Origin: Haliscomenobacter sp040401995
GTDB lineage: Bacteria > Bacteroidota > Bacteroidia > Chitinophagales > Saprospiraceae
Reading direction: 5' to 3'
NCBI GenBank assembly: GCA_040401995.1
Contig: JBBANM010000023.1
Coordinates: 14,944 to 78,943, forward strand
DNA: 64,000 nucleotides
In this document: piece after piece, positions 17,181 to 26,720 of the stretch
How positions within the stretch are numbered: position 1 is the first letter of the stretch
How the letters are laid out: each line of letters starts with the position of its first letter
Position numbers and translations under genes: made by a program
The notes under the pieces: generated by a model
The model's database searches: none
What the model saw: the letters and a program-made list of their open reading frames with translations, nothing else
What the model was told of the DNA's origin: nothing

Positions 17181-17387
17181 AGAGTGTGTTTGGATTTTTA
17201 GCTCGCAAGCGAAAATGAGACAAAATTTGCACCAACGAAGCGCGAAAAACGTGGTACATCCCGACAAAGTCGGGAGAGTGTACCCCGACTTTGTCGGGAC
17301 AGGTCAGCGCTACATGAGTATTTTCGCAATGAAGTTGGGGTGAATTTTGGCCATTTGCAGCGCGAATAAAAAATACAAACACACTCT
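17181..17387 (+). repeat. Long-hairpin element, copy B (class 2 ends)
   Basis: 207 bp. The left end is AGAGTGTGTTTGGATTTTTA and the right end ...AATACAAACACACTCT. The arms carry GCACCAACGAAG on the left facing AAGTTGGGGTGAATTTTG on the right. The centre has the same two inverted 15-base units as copy A1 (CCCGACAAAGTCGGG, CCCGACTTTGTCGGG), although the ends are of the other class. It lies between the divergent starts of the methyltransferase and the subtilase. Confidence 0.9.
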
Positions 17388-17582
17388 TAAACGAAGATAA
17401 TAGACTTTTTTTCTTCTGAAGCGTTTAGGTAGAATATCGCCTTTAAAAGTCGTTAACTGTATTACGATTAGAACCGTTTCTTACTACCTTTCTTCGGCAA
17501 TTCAATGCAATTGGTCGATTCCTAAGGTAGGGTAGTAGTGAACATTGGGGTTTTACGTATCTTTTACACCATTATTCAAAAA

Positions 17583-19235
17583 ATGAACAGTATCATGAAT
17601 TCAAAATTAATGCTTTTGTCGCTTTTGGTCCTTTTGACCGGCGGATTGGCCGCCCAGACAGAGGCGCCCGCAAATTGGTTCAACCTAGATCCCTCTAAAG
17701 ACGGTGTACCTGGGTTGGGCACCGAATCATTATATCAACGTCTAAAAGGAAAAAAAGGAGAAACGGTAGTCGTAGCCGTCCTAGATTCTGGGATAGACTA
17801 TTTGCATGAAGACTTGAAAGACGTGATGTGGGTAAATCCAGGCGAAATTGCCGGTAATGGCATCGACGACGATCACAATGGTTACATCGATGATGTTCAC
17901 GGTTGGAATTTTTTGGGGAACGCCAAAGGTGAAAACGTAGTACACGATAACCTGGAAATCACGCGTCTTTATGTGCAGTACAAAAAACAATTTGCTACTG
18001 CTGATCCAGCAAAATTGGGTAAAAAAGATAAAGCGCTCTATGAAAAATATCTAGAGTACAAGGACATCATTGAGAAAAAGCGCGAGTCGGCTTCTAAGAA
18101 CTTCGCCATTTTCTCAACTTTGAAAGATCTTTTGGGTAAAATAAAAGCATCCATCAAAAAAGACGAGATCACCCTCAGCGATGTTAAAAAATTCAAAACC
18201 GACGACGATAAAATGAAGCGTCTGGTAGGCGTGCTCAAACAGCAAATGGAGCAAGGCCTGTCGTTTGAAGAATTTGACAAAGAGGTAGAGGAAGCTTACG
18301 AACACTATGACGGAGAGTACAATTACAACTATAATCCCGATTATGATCCACGCACTCTTGTTGGCGATAACTACGCTGATTTGACCCAGCGTTTTTATGG
18401 AAACAATGATGTGAAGGGGCCTGATGCGCGCCACGGTACGCACGTAGCCGGAATCATTGGCGCCAAAAGGGGCAATAACATTGGTATGGATGGCGTAGCT
18501 GACAATGTTCGCATTATGTCAGTACGCGTAGTGCCTGATGGCGATGAGCGCGACAAAGATGTAGCCAATGCCATCCGTTATGCCGTAGATAATGGCGCAA
18601 AAGTGATCAACATGAGTTTCGGCAAAGGCCAATCGCCCAATAAAAAAGTGGTGGACGAAGCGGTAAAATATGCCATGAAAAAAGACGTATTGCTGGTACA
18701 CGCTGCCGGTAACGACGGTAACGAAAATGACTTCACCAATAATTTCCCCAACGATCTTTTGGGTAAAAAATATGCCACTAATTGGATTGAAATTGGCGCG
18801 TCCAATTGGGTAGGCGGCGATCATTTGGCGGCTAATTTTTCCAATTACAGCCCTAAATTGGTTGACGTGTTTGCTCCAGGCGAAGCGATATACTCTACTA
18901 CGCCAGAGAATAACTATGAAAATCTGCAAGGAACCAGCATGGCTTCTCCAATGGTTGCTGGGGTTGCAGCAGTATTGCGTTCTTTTTTCCCCGATTTGAC
19001 GGCGGTACAAGTAAAAGACATCATCGACGGTTCATCGGTAAAGCAAGTCATTAAAGTGGTGAAACCGGGTACAGAAGATGAAATGGTTGATTTCAGTACC
19101 TTGTCTACTTCTGGCGGCACTGCGAATGTTGAAAATGCAGTAGAATTGGCCATCAAAACAGTGGGCAAAAAGAAAGGCGCTAAGCGTTATTTGACCGCGG
19201 CTGACGTACAGCCAAAACCAGTTATAATTCCTTAG
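17583..19235 (+). CDS. Secreted S8 family serine protease (subtilase)
   Basis: A 550-residue subtilisin-like protease with a signal peptide (LMLLSLLVLLTGGLAAQ). The catalytic triad is D68 in VAVLDSGIDYLHEDL, H284 in RHGTHVAGIIGAK and S452 in GTSMASPMVAG. The oxyanion asparagine is in HAAGNDGNEND. About 150 extra residues, lysine/glutamate-rich and probably helical (KDKALYEKYLEYKDIIEK onward), separate D and H. No propeptide domain or T9SS tail was seen. The ATG at 17583 is preferred because the upstream in-frame GTG at 17538 would put a further 15 residues before the signal sequence; ATG 17595 is also possible. It is followed directly by a long-hairpin element that starts in its stop codon. 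Confidence 0.92.
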   Translation: MNSIMNSKLMLLSLLVLLTGGLAAQTEAPANWFNLDPSKDGVPGLGTESLYQRLKGKKGETVVVAVLDSGIDYLHEDLKDVMWVNPGEIAGNGIDDDHNGYIDDVHGWNFLGNAKGENVVHDNLEITRLYVQYKKQFATADPAKLGKKDKALYEKYLEYKDIIEKKRESASKNFAIFSTLKDLLGKIKASIKKDEITLSDVKKFKTDDDKMKRLVGVLKQQMEQGLSFEEFDKEVEEAYEHYDGEYNYNYNPDYDPRTLVGDNYADLTQRFYGNNDVKGPDARHGTHVAGIIGAKRGNNIGMDGVADNVRIMSVRVVPDGDERDKDVANAIRYAVDNGAKVINMSFGKGQSPNKKVVDEAVKYAMKKDVLLVHAAGNDGNENDFTNNFPNDLLGKKYATNWIEIGASNWVGGDHLAANFSNYSPKLVDVFAPGEAIYSTTPENNYENLQGTSMASPMVAGVAAVLRSFFPDLTAVQVKDIIDGSSVKQVIKVVKPGTEDEMVDFSTLSTSGGTANVENAVELAIKTVGKKKGAKRYLTAADVQPKPVIIP

Positions 19236-19394
19236 GAACGGGTGAATAATAAGTGGTCGTTATAGCCGCCGCTATTTTGCTGCCAATCAACTATCTTTTG
19301 AGGCACAATGTGGTGCATTGTAACGAAAAAGATAGGAAGAGTGGCGGTAAAAGAGCAAGGTAAAAGCGAGCACTTATTGTTTAACCGTTCCTTA
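19232..19394. repeat. Long-hairpin element of a separate sequence class (class 4)
   Basis: 163 bp that fold back on themselves. The left arm begins TTAGGAACGGGTGAATAATA and the right arm ends ...TTTAACCGTTCCTTAA. Pairing continues inward through CACTTATT, TTTTACCGCCA-like and CTATCTTTT-like segments to ACAATG with CATTGT, leaving a loop of a few bases. The sequence is unrelated to the AGAG elements, but the size and single-hairpin architecture are the same. It begins one base before the TAG stop of the subtilase. Confidence 0.65.
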
Positions 19395-19408
19395 ATGCAA
19401 TAAATCGC

Positions 19409-19453
19409 AAAAAAAACGGCGTCACTGGAAAAATCCAGGACGCCGTTTTTTTT
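19409..19453. terminator. Bidirectional terminator between convergent genes
   Basis: Arms AAAAAAAACGGCGTC (19409-19423) and GACGCCGTTTTTTTT (19439-19453), with an inner CTGGA/TCCAG stem. A tracts and T tracts flank it on both sides, so it can end the subtilase transcript (plus) and the BNR protein transcript (minus). Confidence 0.88.
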
Positions 19454-19471
19454 AATGCAAAATAGATTTAC

Positions 19472-22400
19472 CTACTGCACCGTCTTTTTGATCTCCTTCA
19501 AAATGATGGCATCAACTCCTTTGTCTTTTACCAAGCGGTTGAAAGCCGGAAGTTGTTCATCTCTTACCTTGCGGTATTTGACCAATTGATCATCGATTTT
19601 CTTGGTCATTTCATCCTTAACCTGGTAGGCTTGTTTGGTAGGGCGGTTGTCGCCTTGGTTAGAAACCATGCCTACGTGAGCCAGTTTGTTGTTCAACCTG
19701 ATGGGGAAGTTGAGCGGATCCTGGTTGCTACGGTTTTTGGTTTGGTACAGTTCGTTCTCGATTTCGCCGATTGATTTTTCCATATCATTGGCTTTTTCGA
19801 TCAATGGTTTCATATTACTGTCATCCTTCCACAAATCTTTAAAATTGCTCAATTGCTTGCGGATGGTGCGAATATCGGTAATGGTTTGGTGCGTTTCAGA
19901 AAGTTTATCGCGTACCGAGATCAGGAAGTTGAACTGTTCTTGCATGTCTTCATTGCTGGCATCAGCCCTAGGGTCTTTCAAGATCTCAAACTCTTCTTCC
20001 TGCGTTTCTTTTCCAACGGTTAGGCGTACTTTGTATTTACCGGGTACCGCTTTAGGACCGGTCACACTACCTGCCCACATGATCATGCCTTCAAATTTTT
20101 TGGCATCAGGGTAGCGCATGTTCCAAACGTACAAATTGCCGCCGCTTTTCAATTCAGGTAGTTTGTCAGCTTCTTCCTTGGCTTTGCTGGAAAATTCTTT
20201 GATCAGTTTTCCATCTTTTTCCAAAAACGCCAATTTTACTTCAACGGAATCTGCCGGTTTTGCTTTGAAATTATAATGTACCATCACGCCGCCAGGGTGA
20301 TTCATTCCCTCGGTTTTAGAAGGACGCCCCGGGAAACCATCCATACGGTAACTTGCCAAAGGCTTGTACAAATTGAATGGTTTGGCCGCAACGGCTTCAT
20401 TCAACTGGTGCAAAGGAGTGATGTCATCAATCATCCAAAAACTACGACCCTGAGTTGCAACGATCAAATTATCGTTTTTCAAGATCAAATCCGAAATCGG
20501 TACAAGCGGCAAATTGAGCTGGAATGGCTGCCAATTGGCGCCATTGTCAAAAGATACGTACATGCCAACCTCGGTACCCGCATACAACAACCCTTGGCGC
20601 TTAGGATCAGCACGTACTACCCGGGTAAATTGATCAGCTGGAATGCCATTCGTGATTTTAGTCCAGGTTTTACCGTAATCTTTGGTGTGGTACAAGTAAG
20701 GGGAATAATCTCCCAATTTGTAGCGTGTACCGGCTAGATAAGCACCGCCTTTATTGAACGGATCGGCATCAATGCTATTGATCATCATCCATTCGGGCAT
20801 ATCGGGCGGATTCACTTTGCTCCAGTTTTTGCCCGCATCGCGAGTAACGTATAGCAACCCGTCGTCAGAACCCGTCCAGATCAAGTCTTTTTCGTAAGCA
20901 GATTCGCAAATGGCAAAAACGGTGCAGTAATATTCCACTCCGGTATTATCTTTGGTAATTTCTCCGCCTGAGGAAACCAATTTCGCTGGATCATTGCGCG
21001 TAAGATCAGGGCTGATGTTTTCCCAAGAACGACCACCATCATAAGTGACATGCAGCATATTGGAGCCTGCATACAATTTTTTTGGATCGTGAGGAGAAAA
21101 CAAAATCGGGAAGTTCCACTGGAAGCGGTATTTCATGCCTTCAGCGCCAGATCCCATGGGGTTATCTGGCCATACGTTGATGCTTTGTTCTTGTTTGGTG
21201 CGGTGATTTACGCGGGTTAGGTAGCCGCCATAGCTACCGCCATACACCACGTCATTATCAAGTGGGTCAACCGCTAAATGCGCGCTTTCACCACCAGCCG
21301 ATGGTTCCCAATCGCGTTCGCCAATGCTGCCGCCGTCGGTACGATGGGCAATCCGAACCGTTGAGTTATCTTGTTGTGCACCATAAACTCGGTATGGAAA
21401 TGCATTATCGGTAACAACGCGATAAAACTGTGCAGTTGGTTGATTGATGTAGGTAGACCAGTTTTGCGCGCCATCAAACGATACTTGCGCGCCACCATCA
21501 TCGGCGATGATCATGCGTTGATTGTCTTCCGGAGCGATCCACAGATCGTGGTGGTCGCCATGAGGCGTATCAAAAGAGGTAAACGTTTTTCCGCCATCGG
21601 TTGAACGATGAAAATCAACGTTCACTACGTAGCAAGTGTTTTCATCCTTGGTATCTGCGTAGATCCGGGTATAATACCAAGCCCGTTGGCGCAATGAACG
21701 ATCTTCATTGATGCGTTTCCAGGTGGCGCCCCCATCTTCAGAACGGAAAACTCCGCCTTCCGCAGCTTCAATAATAGCCCATACCCGTTCAGAGTTCAAA
21801 GGAGAAACAGCCACCCCAATGATGCCAATGGGACCTTTGGGTAGGCCTTTTTTGTCCATAATATTGACCCAGGTATCACCGCCATCGGTACTTTTCCAGA
21901 GTGCAGAACCTTCGCCGCCGCTTTCCAAGCTGTAGGGCGTGCGGCGTACCCGCCAAGTAGCAGCGTAAAGGATTCTAGGGTTATTAGGGTCAAGAACCAG
22001 ATCCATCGCTCCGGCATCGGCATTGGCGTAAAGAATACGTTCCCAGTTTTTTCCGCCATCCTTGCTGCGGTACACACCGCGTTCTTCGGATGATTTGTAC
22101 AGATCACCAAGTACGGCTGCATATACCAAATCAGGGTTCTTGGGGTGAATTCTGATCCGTGGGATGTGCCTAGATTTTTCCAAACCACTTTTTTGCCAGG
22201 TTTTACCCGCATCTTGTGATTTCCACATACCGTAACCAGAAGATACGTTGCCGCGAACGGTAGATTCGCCTCCGCCAACATAAATCACGTTGTTGTCGGA
22301 TTCTGCCACGGAGACAGCGCCGATTGAACCGCCAAAAAAGCCGTCGGAGATGTTGGACCAAGTTTGTCCGCCGTCTTGTGTGCGCCATACGCCCCCGCCC

Positions 22401-22660
22401 GTGGAGCCAAAATAGAACAAATTGGGTTTGCCGGGTACTCCCGTTACTGAACCTGAGCGACCACCACGGTAAGGGCCAATGGGGCGCCATTTAATGGAGT
22501 TGTAAAGACTTTCATCAAACCCCTTTTTGCTGGCCGTAGCTGGCGTTGTAGGTTCGGTGGTTTTGCTTTTAGTTTTTTGTGCAGAAAGGAAGTCAGTTGG
22601 AGGTACAAACAGAAGGAGCAGAATGATTATTCGCCCAAACGTTTTTTTGAGTTTTTTCAT
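19472..22660 (-). CDS. Secreted BNR/sortilin-type beta-propeller protein
   Basis: 1062 residues from the ATG at 22660, with a signal peptide (GRIIILLLLFVPPTDFLSAQ). Residues of about 50-730 hold many Asp-box repeats of the form S-x-DGG-x-TW (TQDGGQTWSN, SKDGGKNWER, STDGGDTWVN, SEDGGATWKR, SFDNGANWQP), the VPS10/sortilin-like propeller often labelled glycosyl hydrolase. Sialidase catalytic residues are not evident, so hydrolase activity should not be assumed. The last 320 or so residues hold a beta-rich domain (VPGKYKVRLTVGKETQEEEF) and a helical region with LSETHQTITDIRTIRKQL. No T9SS tail was seen. An in-frame ATG eight codons earlier is possible. It is probably periplasmic or at the outer membrane. 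Confidence 0.85.
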   Translation of the reverse strand: MKKLKKTFGRIIILLLLFVPPTDFLSAQKTKSKTTEPTTPATASKKGFDESLYNSIKWRPIGPYRGGRSGSVTGVPGKPNLFYFGSTGGGVWRTQDGGQTWSNISDGFFGGSIGAVSVAESDNNVIYVGGGESTVRGNVSSGYGMWKSQDAGKTWQKSGLEKSRHIPRIRIHPKNPDLVYAAVLGDLYKSSEERGVYRSKDGGKNWERILYANADAGAMDLVLDPNNPRILYAATWRVRRTPYSLESGGEGSALWKSTDGGDTWVNIMDKKGLPKGPIGIIGVAVSPLNSERVWAIIEAAEGGVFRSEDGGATWKRINEDRSLRQRAWYYTRIYADTKDENTCYVVNVDFHRSTDGGKTFTSFDTPHGDHHDLWIAPEDNQRMIIADDGGAQVSFDGAQNWSTYINQPTAQFYRVVTDNAFPYRVYGAQQDNSTVRIAHRTDGGSIGERDWEPSAGGESAHLAVDPLDNDVVYGGSYGGYLTRVNHRTKQEQSINVWPDNPMGSGAEGMKYRFQWNFPILFSPHDPKKLYAGSNMLHVTYDGGRSWENISPDLTRNDPAKLVSSGGEITKDNTGVEYYCTVFAICESAYEKDLIWTGSDDGLLYVTRDAGKNWSKVNPPDMPEWMMINSIDADPFNKGGAYLAGTRYKLGDYSPYLYHTKDYGKTWTKITNGIPADQFTRVVRADPKRQGLLYAGTEVGMYVSFDNGANWQPFQLNLPLVPISDLILKNDNLIVATQGRSFWMIDDITPLHQLNEAVAAKPFNLYKPLASYRMDGFPGRPSKTEGMNHPGGVMVHYNFKAKPADSVEVKLAFLEKDGKLIKEFSSKAKEEADKLPELKSGGNLYVWNMRYPDAKKFEGMIMWAGSVTGPKAVPGKYKVRLTVGKETQEEEFEILKDPRADASNEDMQEQFNFLISVRDKLSETHQTITDIRTIRKQLSNFKDLWKDDSNMKPLIEKANDMEKSIGEIENELYQTKNRSNQDPLNFPIRLNNKLAHVGMVSNQGDNRPTKQAYQVKDEMTKKIDDQLVKYRKVRDEQLPAFNRLVKDKGVDAIILKEIKKTVQ

Positions 22661-22949
22661 ACTTGAAAAGTTTTGAGTAGTCATTATCGCAAATAGCCAG
22701 TGAAAAATATGGATTGGGAGTGAAAATACAAAAAAAGCTACACCTGATTACAAGTGTAGCTTACTGACTATAGAGAAAAAACCTCGCCTAAAAGAATTGG
22801 GAGTGACGAACGACAAGACCTAAAGGACGAGTGTCGTTCTGAACATGACAAAAAGCATCGATTCCAGAAAAAGAGTCGTATCAGCTAATTGTCGGTTTTT
22901 CACCCCTTGGGTTATAAAAAAATCATCAACGCAGGTCTGAAAATCGATG

Positions 22950-24779
22950 CTATTGCAGCAAAACGATTTTTTTGCTGGTACTTTTATCATCTTGACGAAT
23001 CTCGAGAAAATACACCCCGGCGCCATTTTGAGAAATGTCCACATCATCAGAAAATGCACCACTAAACGCGCCAAGATCATATTCGTAAATCATGCGACCG
23101 GTAGAATTGTAGACATGAATAACGGTGTTTCCTTTTTCCGGCAGCTCGAATTGCAACTTGAATAGTCCAATTGCTGGATTGGGGAACAACTGCATTTTCT
23201 CAATTTTCAGATTGTTCGCTCGTGGTAGATCGATGTTGTATTGCGTCTTCATTTTATCAAACTCCGCAGTTTCCATATCTGCGATCTGAGTTTTTAAATT
23301 TTCTGGACGTACCCGAGTGGCCTGATCAACCTCTGGATTGTTGGAGCGGCGGTTGCCTGATCCTCCGATCAAAGACCAAGTGTTGGACCAATTTTCATTC
23401 CATTTTGTATCTTTTGATGACTTGATGGGCTTACTTGCTGAGCCTTTTTTGCCCTCGCGTAAGTAATCAACGGTTACCGTTTGGCCGGGTTTAAGCGTGT
23501 TGACAGCAGTACTGATATCCGACCAATCTACAATGCGGTTGCCATTGATGGCCTCAATTACGTCGCCGTCTTTTAGTCCCATTTCTTCAGCCGTAGTGCC
23601 GCTTAAAACATCCACGGCTACCCCTTGATCGCTGGAGTTGTGCCATTCTTGAACACCTAAAAATGGATCGCTGGATTGAGAAGATCCAATGTTAAAATCT
23701 TCAACCCGTTCTCCCACTTCAAAAGGCAGTACCATTTCTTTACCCATGCGGATGAGATGAAGCGAAGCTTTATCGCCAGGTTGGTATTTGCGCAAAATAG
23801 AGGTCAAAGTTTGGTCGGCACTGGCGCGGTGATCATCCACACCGAAGATGTAGTCAAATGGCTGGATGCCTACTTTTTCAGCAGCAGATTTGGGAATGAC
23901 TTTAGTGACATAACTGCCATAGGGATTTTCAAAACCGATTTTTTTGGCCTTATCGCGTGAAATTTCATTGGAATAGATGCCTAAAAAACCCGAACGGCGC
24001 TGGGTATAATTCCTTTCGCTGTTGTCTTTCCAGATATAGGAAGAGTAAGATTTTTTGGTATTTTCTTCTCCATCGCCTTTCTTGCCAATTTTACCCATTT
24101 TGGTAAATTGTTTGCCTTTGCGATCCACCTCGATACTAACATCGCTATCCGGAGCAATACTGCTTACGGTAGCCGTAAGATCGGTCCAGTCAACGATCGG
24201 ATAGCTATTGATGGTCAGGATGATATCGCCGTCTTCTAATCCCATTTTTTCTGCGCTACTGCCATTGACCACCGAAATTTTCACTCCAATTTTTGGATGA
24301 TCGTCGTCATCATCGTTATCACCTTCTTGATTCACGCCTAGAAAGGTTTTTGAGCTAGTATAACTGTCGTTTTCATCCACAGGGTTACCAAAAGTGACTT
24401 CCGCTTTCATGGGTTTGCCCAAACGAAAAAAATGAACCGTAGCAGTTTGTCCGGCGTCAAATACGTTGAGCAGATCGCTAAAATCACGATTTTCATTTAC
24501 GCGGATGTTGTCGATGCCAATCAAGTAATCCAATACCTTAAGACCTGCTTTTTCCGCGGCAGTACCCTTGATTACTTTGGTGACATAGCTGCCGTTGGGA
24601 TTGTCCAAACCCAAAATTTTAGCTTTACCTTCAGAAATATGTTCAGATTCAATGCCTAAAAAAGCTTCTTCGGCACGGGGATTGTATTCTTTTGTTTTAT
24701 TGGAAATAGGAGCTGCCAAAATGGACTGAACAAGCAAAGTAGGCAGCAAAAAGAAAATGGCTAGGTTTTTCATATTCAT
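22950..24779 (-). CDS. Four-PDZ secreted protein with T9SS type A sorting tail
   Basis: 609 residues from the ATG at 24779, with a signal peptide (LAIFFLLPTLLVQSILA). Four PDZ domains form two similar pairs. Domains 1 and 3 share LGI-S-E-IS, GSYVTKVI and AAEK-G---DYI-G-D; domains 2 and 4 share FLGV, AEKMGLEDGDII or AEEMGLKDGDVI, and IVDW-D. This points to duplication of a two-domain unit. No protease domain is attached, so it is a scaffold or peptide-binding protein rather than a DegP-type enzyme. The last 80 or so residues (MQLFPNPAIGLFKLQF ... GAGVYFLEI) form a type A Por secretion tail, which implies export across the outer membrane and anchoring or release by the T9SS. Confidence 0.9.
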   Translation of the reverse strand: MNMKNLAIFFLLPTLLVQSILAAPISNKTKEYNPRAEEAFLGIESEHISEGKAKILGLDNPNGSYVTKVIKGTAAEKAGLKVLDYLIGIDNIRVNENRDFSDLLNVFDAGQTATVHFFRLGKPMKAEVTFGNPVDENDSYTSSKTFLGVNQEGDNDDDDDHPKIGVKISVVNGSSAEKMGLEDGDIILTINSYPIVDWTDLTATVSSIAPDSDVSIEVDRKGKQFTKMGKIGKKGDGEENTKKSYSSYIWKDNSERNYTQRRSGFLGIYSNEISRDKAKKIGFENPYGSYVTKVIPKSAAEKVGIQPFDYIFGVDDHRASADQTLTSILRKYQPGDKASLHLIRMGKEMVLPFEVGERVEDFNIGSSQSSDPFLGVQEWHNSSDQGVAVDVLSGTTAEEMGLKDGDVIEAINGNRIVDWSDISTAVNTLKPGQTVTVDYLREGKKGSASKPIKSSKDTKWNENWSNTWSLIGGSGNRRSNNPEVDQATRVRPENLKTQIADMETAEFDKMKTQYNIDLPRANNLKIEKMQLFPNPAIGLFKLQFELPEKGNTVIHVYNSTGRMIYEYDLGAFSGAFSDDVDISQNGAGVYFLEIRQDDKSTSKKIVLLQ

Positions 24780-25153
24780 GTTGTCGATTGTTTTAGGCCC
24801 AAATGAAATAGAATAGGAATTCATGTTGTTCCTCAAGAGAATTGCCAAAAAGAGACAGTTTTATTTTATTTGGGTTGCATAGCTGAACTGAAGATTAAAA
24901 AAATTGGGGTCAATTCCTAATAAATGGGAAGATATCGAGCTTGAAAACCCTTTGAAATGGGCTTTTTTTGCTGCTTCTTCGGACTCTTACAATAAGCATA
25001 TTAGGTATTTGCTTAATTTTGTATCGAAAAATGCGTTATTTGTTTGCTAAGTTGTGGTTTGATGTGCTTTTGTGACTGTTTAGAGTATCAAATTTTCAGA
25101 AAAGCCAGCTTTTACCTGACTTTTTAGCGATCAAACAAGCGTGTTTTTGTTTT
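24780..25153. other. Intergenic region, little recognised
   Basis: Non-coding stretch between the divergent PDZ and DUF4403 genes. It contains an exact TAnnTTTG match on the plus strand (TAATTTTG, 25014-25021), but no paired -33 element, and it is over 300 bp from the DUF4403 start with a hairpin element between. No small gene was seen. Confidence 0.4.
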
Positions 25154-25315
25154 GTAAAAGTTTAGGTCGCTCGCATTTCGACCAAAAAAGGTCAAATTTC
25201 AGCTATCCTTCGCCTCTTTTTTCAGCCGATGCCCTGCATCGCCTTCAAAAAGGAGGCTTGCCTAGCTAAAATTTACCTGCTTTTTTGGTTCGAAACCGCT
25301 GACCTAAACTTTTAC
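25154..25315. repeat. Long-hairpin element of a third sequence class (class 3)
   Basis: 162 bp with perfect 15-base ends, GTAAAAGTTTAGGTC (25154-25168) and GACCTAAACTTTTAC (25301-25315). The arms stay largely complementary through CGACCAAAAAA with TTTTTTGGTTCG, CAAATTTCAGCTA with TAGCTAAAATTTA and CGATG with CATCG, leaving a loop of CCCTG. No coding content. It ends 26 bp before the DUF4403 start, so it would lie in or over that gene's promoter or leader. Confidence 0.8.
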
Positions 25316-25341
25316 GTTTTTTTTCATCAAAAAATAAGCCC

Positions 25342-26700
25342 ATGAATATCCGCCCTCTGCTAATTGGCCTTGTCGGATTTTTTTTATTGTTAGGTTGTAA
25401 AGAAACAACCAAAATTAAGGGTCCGGCTGAACTTTATAGTGTCTCCATGGAAAACACAAGATCTTTGCTGAATATCCCTGTTGAGTTGAATGTCAAAAGC
25501 TTAGAAGCTTCGCTTAATGATGAGCTTCAAGGCGTTTTGTTTGAAGACCGCAATTTTGACGATGGCGACCGCATGCAGTTGAAGGCTGTAAAAGCTGGCC
25601 AGATAACCTTTAAAGCTGGTGCGCAAGACATTGCCTATTCCCTACCTTTGTCGCTGACGATGCGCTACAATACTGGTTTTGGAATTTTAGATGCTGCCGG
25701 CGACATAGCCCTTGATCTAAAAACCAGCTATCTCATCCAGCCCGATTGGTCTATTCAAACCCAAACTGAAATTGTGAGTCACAAATGGCTCAAAAAACCA
25801 ATTTTACAAGTAGGTAGTTTGAATGTGCCCATCGGTTTTGTGATTGATGCGGTGTTAAAAAACACCCGAAAAGCGCTGGGGAAAGAAATTGATGAAATCG
25901 TTGGCGAGACATTGGGACTAAATAGGGTAGTGGCCGATACTTGGGACATGCTGTATCAACCCCTGCTTTTGGAGCCCCAATACAGCGCTTGGTTGCAAGT
26001 TAACCCAACTAGCATTGGCATGACGCCGATCACCTTGCATCAAAATGTGTTGAGTGCTACCGTGATTGTTGAAGCCAAACCTTTGGTGAGCATTGGTCCG
26101 CGGCCTGCTGATCGTAAACCAGATCCATTACCACCATTTACCCAATACAATGCCACTACTCCAGGCTTCAATTTGATCATAAATACCTCCATCAATTGGG
26201 AAGAGGCCGAGCGCATCGCTAAAAAACAAATGCTAGGTGAGGTATATTCTGCTGGAAAACGAAAAGTGAAAGTTGAAGACCTCAACTTATACGGAAACGC
26301 CGATCAAGTAGTGATTGATACCAAATTATCTGGCAGTTACAATGGCAGTATCTTCTTGACGGGAAAACCGGAGTACGATGCTTTCACAAACCGCATTTCT
26401 ATCCGACAATTGGATTATACCCTTGATACCAAGAATTTTTTGGTCAAAAGTGGCGGCTGGCTCTTGCGTACCACCATCAAAAACCGCATTCAAGACAATT
26501 TGAATTTCTTGTTGTCTTACAATCTGTCGGAAATGAAAAACATGCTGCAATCGGAGTTGAACATGTATAAGCTGGCGCCTGGACTGCGCATGGAGGGACT
26601 GATGAAAGATTTACGTATTGGCAGCATCGTTCTGACCAAAGAAGGCATTCAAGTGGGTGTGCAACTGGAAGGGAATTTGAAAATAATGGTATCAAAGTAA
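25342..26700 (+). CDS. DUF4403 family lipoprotein
   Basis: A 452-residue lipoprotein with lipobox FLLLGC (Cys19). The mature part is a DUF4403 protein, an uncharacterised Bacteroidota/Proteobacteria family. Recognisable segments are LNIPVELNVKSLEASLNDEL, the mid part DTWDMLYQPLLLEPQYSAWL and the end LRIGSIVLTKEGIQVGVQL. It is predicted to be periplasmic, anchored in a membrane, and made of repeated beta-rich modules related to lipid-binding folds (inferred). It is followed after 20 bp by the DinB-like gene, probably in one transcript. The function is unknown. Confidence 0.85.
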   Translation: MNIRPLLIGLVGFFLLLGCKETTKIKGPAELYSVSMENTRSLLNIPVELNVKSLEASLNDELQGVLFEDRNFDDGDRMQLKAVKAGQITFKAGAQDIAYSLPLSLTMRYNTGFGILDAAGDIALDLKTSYLIQPDWSIQTQTEIVSHKWLKKPILQVGSLNVPIGFVIDAVLKNTRKALGKEIDEIVGETLGLNRVVADTWDMLYQPLLLEPQYSAWLQVNPTSIGMTPITLHQNVLSATVIVEAKPLVSIGPRPADRKPDPLPPFTQYNATTPGFNLIINTSINWEEAERIAKKQMLGEVYSAGKRKVKVEDLNLYGNADQVVIDTKLSGSYNGSIFLTGKPEYDAFTNRISIRQLDYTLDTKNFLVKSGGWLLRTTIKNRIQDNLNFLLSYNLSEMKNMLQSELNMYKLAPGLRMEGLMKDLRIGSIVLTKEGIQVGVQLEGNLKIMVSK

Positions 26701-26720
26701 ATACCTATAAACGATAGTAT

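Noticed and set aside
18519..19010. A 163-codon minus-strand frame inside the subtilase gene
   Set aside because: Antisense to the catalytic region; the plus strand has the full catalytic triad.
19472..22660. Sialidase activity for the BNR protein
   Set aside because: Asp-box repeats alone mark a propeller; the arginine triad and catalytic tyrosine/glutamate of sialidases were not identified.
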